NCBI GenBank assembly: GCA_030637925.1
Contig: DAOWFR010000102.1
Location: 1-7,470 of the forward strand
Direction: 5' to 3'
Length of the DNA: 7,470 nt
From: Methanobacteriota archaeon
GTDB lineage: Archaea; Nanobdellota; Nanobdellia; Woesearchaeales; SM23-78
Below, piece after piece: positions 4,980-7,470 of the stretch (positions are counted from its first letter, which is position 1; each line of letters begins with the position of its first letter). Under the pieces are notes generated by a model. That model did not search any database and had not been told where the DNA came from. It worked only from the letters and a program-made list of their open reading frames with translations. The position numbers and the translations under genes were made by a program.

Positions 4980-5495
4980 TTACCTCTTACTAATGTAGTC
5001 ATCAATGACTTTGTAAAATATAATTGTGACAATATCTGATAGTTTTTCTTCAAAACCATTACTTGGTTTTCCTAAAACTACTGGAGCAAGCCTTTTAAGA
5101 GTTACATAAACAGAATCTCTTGGATCTGGGATCAGGGTTTCTTTAATATCACTTATAATTCTGTCACCAAGGTATTTGAAAGGATTTGGCTTATTATATG
5201 ATGAGCCAGAAGAGGTTGATTTACTGGTTGGGTGACTAGGTGATGATTGAGAGGGAATCTTATTTACTTTCTTAATCACATCATCAAGGCTATTCTCCTT
5301 CTTATGAGGAAGGGTTTTCTCAGGTATTGGTGGCTTGTAAAACAGTTCTTTATCAGACTTAGCATCCTTTACTCCTGTTCTAATCCTCTTATTCACTTTG
5401 TCTATAACTCGTTTTATTGTATCATCAAATAGATATCCTCTATTAGAGTTCTCACCAAATACTCCGAAGTATTTTTCTTCATTACCCATATTCAT
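4980..5495 (-). CDS. Hypothetical two-domain protein with Ser/Pro linker, 171 aa
   Basis: No family is recognised. Residues 1-50 are charged, with a helix FDDTIKRVIDKVNKRIRTGV. Residues about 52-104 are a disordered Pro/Ser/Lys linker (PSQSSPSHPTSKSTSSGSS). Residues 105-171 form a helical C-terminal domain (YLGDRIISDIKETLI, VYVTLKRLAPVVLG, KLSDIVTIIFYKVIDDYI), amphipathic with one fairly hydrophobic helix. This looks like an adaptor with two ends joined by a flexible linker, possibly linking the VWA protein to the small membrane proteins; that is inference from operon position. The first ATG (5495) overlaps the VWA gene's stop in ATGA. A second ATG at 5489 (169 aa) lies at a better distance from the SD GGGGTGAT (5496-5503), so either start could be real. 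A 49-bp gap follows before the glycine-zipper genes, without a clear promoter. Confidence 0.75.
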   Translation of the reverse strand: MNMGNEEKYFGVFGENSNRGYLFDDTIKRVIDKVNKRIRTGVKDAKSDKELFYKPPIPEKTLPHKKENSLDDVIKKVNKIPSQSSPSHPTSKSTSSGSSYNKPNPFKYLGDRIISDIKETLIPDPRDSVYVTLKRLAPVVLGKPSNGFEEKLSDIVTIIFYKVIDDYISKR

Positions 5496-7234
5496 ATCAC
5501 CCCTGCCTTAATCATATTCCCAACCACAATTTTTGGAATGTCTTTTTCTTTCTTAATGTTATAAACAGATATCTTGTTCTTACCACCACCTGACTTAAGG
5601 CCATAAAGATCTGATGAACCATACCAACCAGTTATATTAAGAATAGTTATTCTGTTAGTATTCTTTTTCTCATTTAACTTGTGCAGTACAGATTTCAGAT
5701 TCCATATGCCTCCGTCTGTTATGAGCATGATATCAACCTCTTTTTTTGTCTTTGAAACCAGCTGGCCAATAGCATCATCTGCAAGAGTTGTTCCTCCACA
5801 CTGGTATTGTATTATTCTCTCTGCTACTCTTTTGTAATCATCATTAAAACCATATGCACGTGTCTCATCACTAAAGTTAACAACAGCAACCTTGCTGTTC
5901 TTCTTTAAGTACTGCCTTGCAGCGCATATTGCTCCTAGAACAGCATTAGAGTTCTCCTCAGCAGGGTCTGTCATACTTCCAGAAGAGTCTATCATTAAGA
6001 GCAACTCAGGTGTTGACTTGGATTTTTGTTTTCCTTGCTCTGCACTTGTGTAATTCCATGACTTGGTTATACCAGGAAAGAACTTTCCATAACTATTAAA
6101 AACATCAATATCAAGATAAGGGTCTTCTGCTTCCCATGATTTTAGTTCTGATTTTATTAGCTTATCACCGCTCTTAGGAGTATGCTTTTCCTTAACATGA
6201 ATATGATATGCCTCTGATTTTGCTGTGTAGAACTCTATAAGTGCTTCAAGGTTAAGCTCTGGCTCTTGACTTGTTATCTCCTTGGTTCCACTTCCTATTC
6301 CTAATCCTTTCTTGTCCTTGCCATTATCTTTATTTTCATCTGGTTTTTTCTCAGCATTCTTAACAAACTTGTAAACCCCTGCAAAGTCAGCTGGGCTCTC
6401 AAGTTCCTCTGCTAATTCTCTTAGAGCTCTTCTTATCTCATTCTTATCATAAGCTCCTATACCAAACCTATCAATACCTGATAATGAGTATTTTCCATTG
6501 CCTTTACCATTACCTCCTGGCCACTGCTTTTTCTCCTCCTCGTCAATCAAGTCTTTTATAACTTGTATAAACCTTATAAGATTCTCATATGCCTTATTTT
6601 TTTGCTTGAATTTAATCTCACCCAATTTGGGCAGATGGTCTTTTTTTAGTTCATGAGGAAGTTTAGGAGAATTAAAATCCCAACCAGTCTTTAAGGAGTA
6701 GAGATGGCTGAGCAGATTATCTATTTTTGAGTTCTTATCAAGGTGTTTATACAGCTGGTGTATGTCATCATTGTGTTTGTTAAGCATTAAGTCCAGGTTC
6801 AGGCTTACATCCATGAAGTAATTTGATACAACATCCTTTTTATCACCACAAACCTTTTCTGCAGTATAGAGCATCATCACAAGGTTCTTTAAGTCCCAAG
6901 GCATTATCTTGAAGTGACCTGCTTCATGACTAAGAATACTTCTAAAGATGGTTTGATAATCCATTCCTTTTGAGGCCAGATAATTCACAAAACTCTTGTT
7001 GATGGTTATCTTATGATTTGACATGTCAATACAAGCAGTGTTTGTTCGTGCACCTTCTTTTATCTCTGGAAAAGTCAGCTCATAGCAGTAAAGCTTTTCC
7101 TGCACATGCTCCCATGCGTTTTCTAGTTCTTCATCTAGTGAGAGATTATTAACTCTTGGGGTTTCTTGTTTTTCCTTTTCTTCCCTTTTTTCAGGAACCC
7201 CAAAGATTTTTTCCCAAAAAAATTGTGTTCTCAT
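5492..7234 (-). CDS. HEAGH metallopeptidase / VWA-domain fusion protein, 580 aa
   Basis: Counting from the ATG at 7234, the N-terminal domain carries the zinc-peptidase motif HEAGH (103-107: two histidines and the catalytic glutamate) in SILSHEAGHFKIMPWDL. A later NYFMDVSLNLDL (138-149) has D142 as a candidate third ligand. Residues about 235-330 are a charged, Gly/Lys-rich linker. The C-terminal VWA domain has a complete MIDAS: DSSGS (416-420) in LLLMIDSSGSM, GGTTLADDA (480-488) and ITDGG (505-509). This architecture resembles bacterial putative metallopeptidase plus VWA-like proteins (DUF2201 type) and CobT-like VWA proteins that work with MoxR-type AAA+ ATPases. That family link is from memory of architecture, not a search. 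No signal or membrane span is visible, so it is likely cytosolic. A GTG at 7243 would add three residues; ATG is preferred, with GTGA just upstream. It overlaps the next gene by four bases and starts 21 bp after the partial gene's stop. Confidence 0.85.
   Translation of the reverse strand: MRTQFFWEKIFGVPEKREEKEKQETPRVNNLSLDEELENAWEHVQEKLYCYELTFPEIKEGARTNTACIDMSNHKITINKSFVNYLASKGMDYQTIFRSILSHEAGHFKIMPWDLKNLVMMLYTAEKVCGDKKDVVSNYFMDVSLNLDLMLNKHNDDIHQLYKHLDKNSKIDNLLSHLYSLKTGWDFNSPKLPHELKKDHLPKLGEIKFKQKNKAYENLIRFIQVIKDLIDEEEKKQWPGGNGKGNGKYSLSGIDRFGIGAYDKNEIRRALRELAEELESPADFAGVYKFVKNAEKKPDENKDNGKDKKGLGIGSGTKEITSQEPELNLEALIEFYTAKSEAYHIHVKEKHTPKSGDKLIKSELKSWEAEDPYLDIDVFNSYGKFFPGITKSWNYTSAEQGKQKSKSTPELLLMIDSSGSMTDPAEENSNAVLGAICAARQYLKKNSKVAVVNFSDETRAYGFNDDYKRVAERIIQYQCGGTTLADDAIGQLVSKTKKEVDIMLITDGGIWNLKSVLHKLNEKKNTNRITILNITGWYGSSDLYGLKSGGGKNKISVYNIKKEKDIPKIVVGNMIKAGVI
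5496..5503 (-). promoter_or_regulatory. SD site between two candidate starts of the 171-aa gene
   Basis: GGGGTGAT on the minus strand abuts the ATG at 5495 and is six bases from the ATG at 5489. The spacing favours the second ATG, which would remove the four-base overlap with the VWA gene. Confidence 0.55.
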
Positions 7235-7255
7235 CTTTTTCACTTTAAACCAGGT

Positions 7256-7470
7256 TTATGTTAAGTTCATATATTCGTAAAAAACAGGATGGTCTATTTC
7301 TTCTGCTAGTTTTTTAGCCTCATCAGGCTTATGATTCTTTATCAGCTGAGCCATCTTGTACTGCTCATTTTTCAGTTTTGAAAACCTGTTAACCATCTCA
7401 TTAACAGCCTTCTTGGTGATGTGTAATTGTAAGGGATCCTTTCTTGTGTCTTTTTCAAACTTCTTTTCAT
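7256..7470 (-). CDS. Partial CDS, C-terminal 70 residues of an unidentified protein
   Basis: An open frame enters from the right edge on the minus strand and ends at TAA (7256-7258). The visible 70 residues include DPLQLHITKKAVNEMVNRFS, KNEQYKMAQLIKNHKPDEAKK and a final HPVFYEYMNLT. It is lysine-rich and helical, like its neighbours, with codon use of the same style, and it lies directly before the VWA gene on the same strand. The start is outside the window. By operon position it could be the end of an AAA+ (MoxR-type) ATPase that partners the VWA protein, but no ATPase motif is visible in this tail. A different helical protein is equally compatible. Confidence 0.65.
   Translation of the reverse strand, partial: EKKFEKDTRKDPLQLHITKKAVNEMVNRFSKLKNEQYKMAQLIKNHKPDEAKKLAEEIDHPVFYEYMNLT

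Overview
The window looks like a piece of a small-genome, AT-rich archaeal chromosome. DPANN / Woesearchaeota-like is my best guess; this is an inference from style, not a match. Supporting signs are archaeal BRE/TATA elements 25-30 bp upstream of start codons with no Shine-Dalgarno (SD) site (leaderless genes at 147 and 1470), archaeal-type GGAGGTG/GGTGAT SD sites inside tightly packed operons, T-tract terminators, and lysine-rich proteins of mostly unrecognised families.

Left part (1-1850), plus strand: two independently promoted, apparently leaderless genes. The first encodes a 407-residue coiled-coil protein of unknown function. The second encodes a 113-residue protein with a probable winged-helix N-terminus, and its TATA box sits inside a perfect 8-bp inverted repeat. 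These converge on a minus-strand single-gene unit (1852-2175, unknown) with its own promoter at about 2221-2240. This unit is bracketed by a near-perfect 24-bp direct repeat (1811-1834 and 2276-2299).

Middle part (2263-3976), minus strand: a two-gene unit. An Mrr-like PD-(D/E)XK nuclease (3438-3920) is followed after 31 bp by a 369-residue protein with a probable helix-turn-helix region and a very basic disordered tail. A T-rich terminator/promoter region (3953-3976) separates it from the unit upstream.

Right part (3980-7470), minus strand: a compact operon of at least six genes entering from the right edge. In transcription order these are: the C-terminal end of an unidentified protein (7256-7470); a HEAGH metallopeptidase fused to a von Willebrand factor A (VWA) domain with an intact MIDAS motif (5492-7234); a 171-residue unknown protein; a 118-residue glycine-zipper protein; an 87-residue unknown; and a 108-residue glycine-zipper protein. 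The two glycine-zipper proteins are paralogues, 21 of 43 residues identical over their core, and the larger also has an internal duplication. The last three genes are 1-2 bp apart, and the SD of each later gene lies in the last codons of the gene before it.

Working together (inference): the operon pairs a soluble VWA/zinc-peptidase protein with small proteins built to pack in membranes. VWA proteins of this sort commonly act with MoxR-type AAA+ ATPases, and the truncated gene at the right edge is where such a partner could lie, but the visible part does not identify it. The neighbouring nuclease and HTH genes make an accessory or genome-conflict role possible, not proven. I saw no tRNA, rRNA, CRISPR array, transposase or integrase. 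No stretch over 300 bases lacks a gene.
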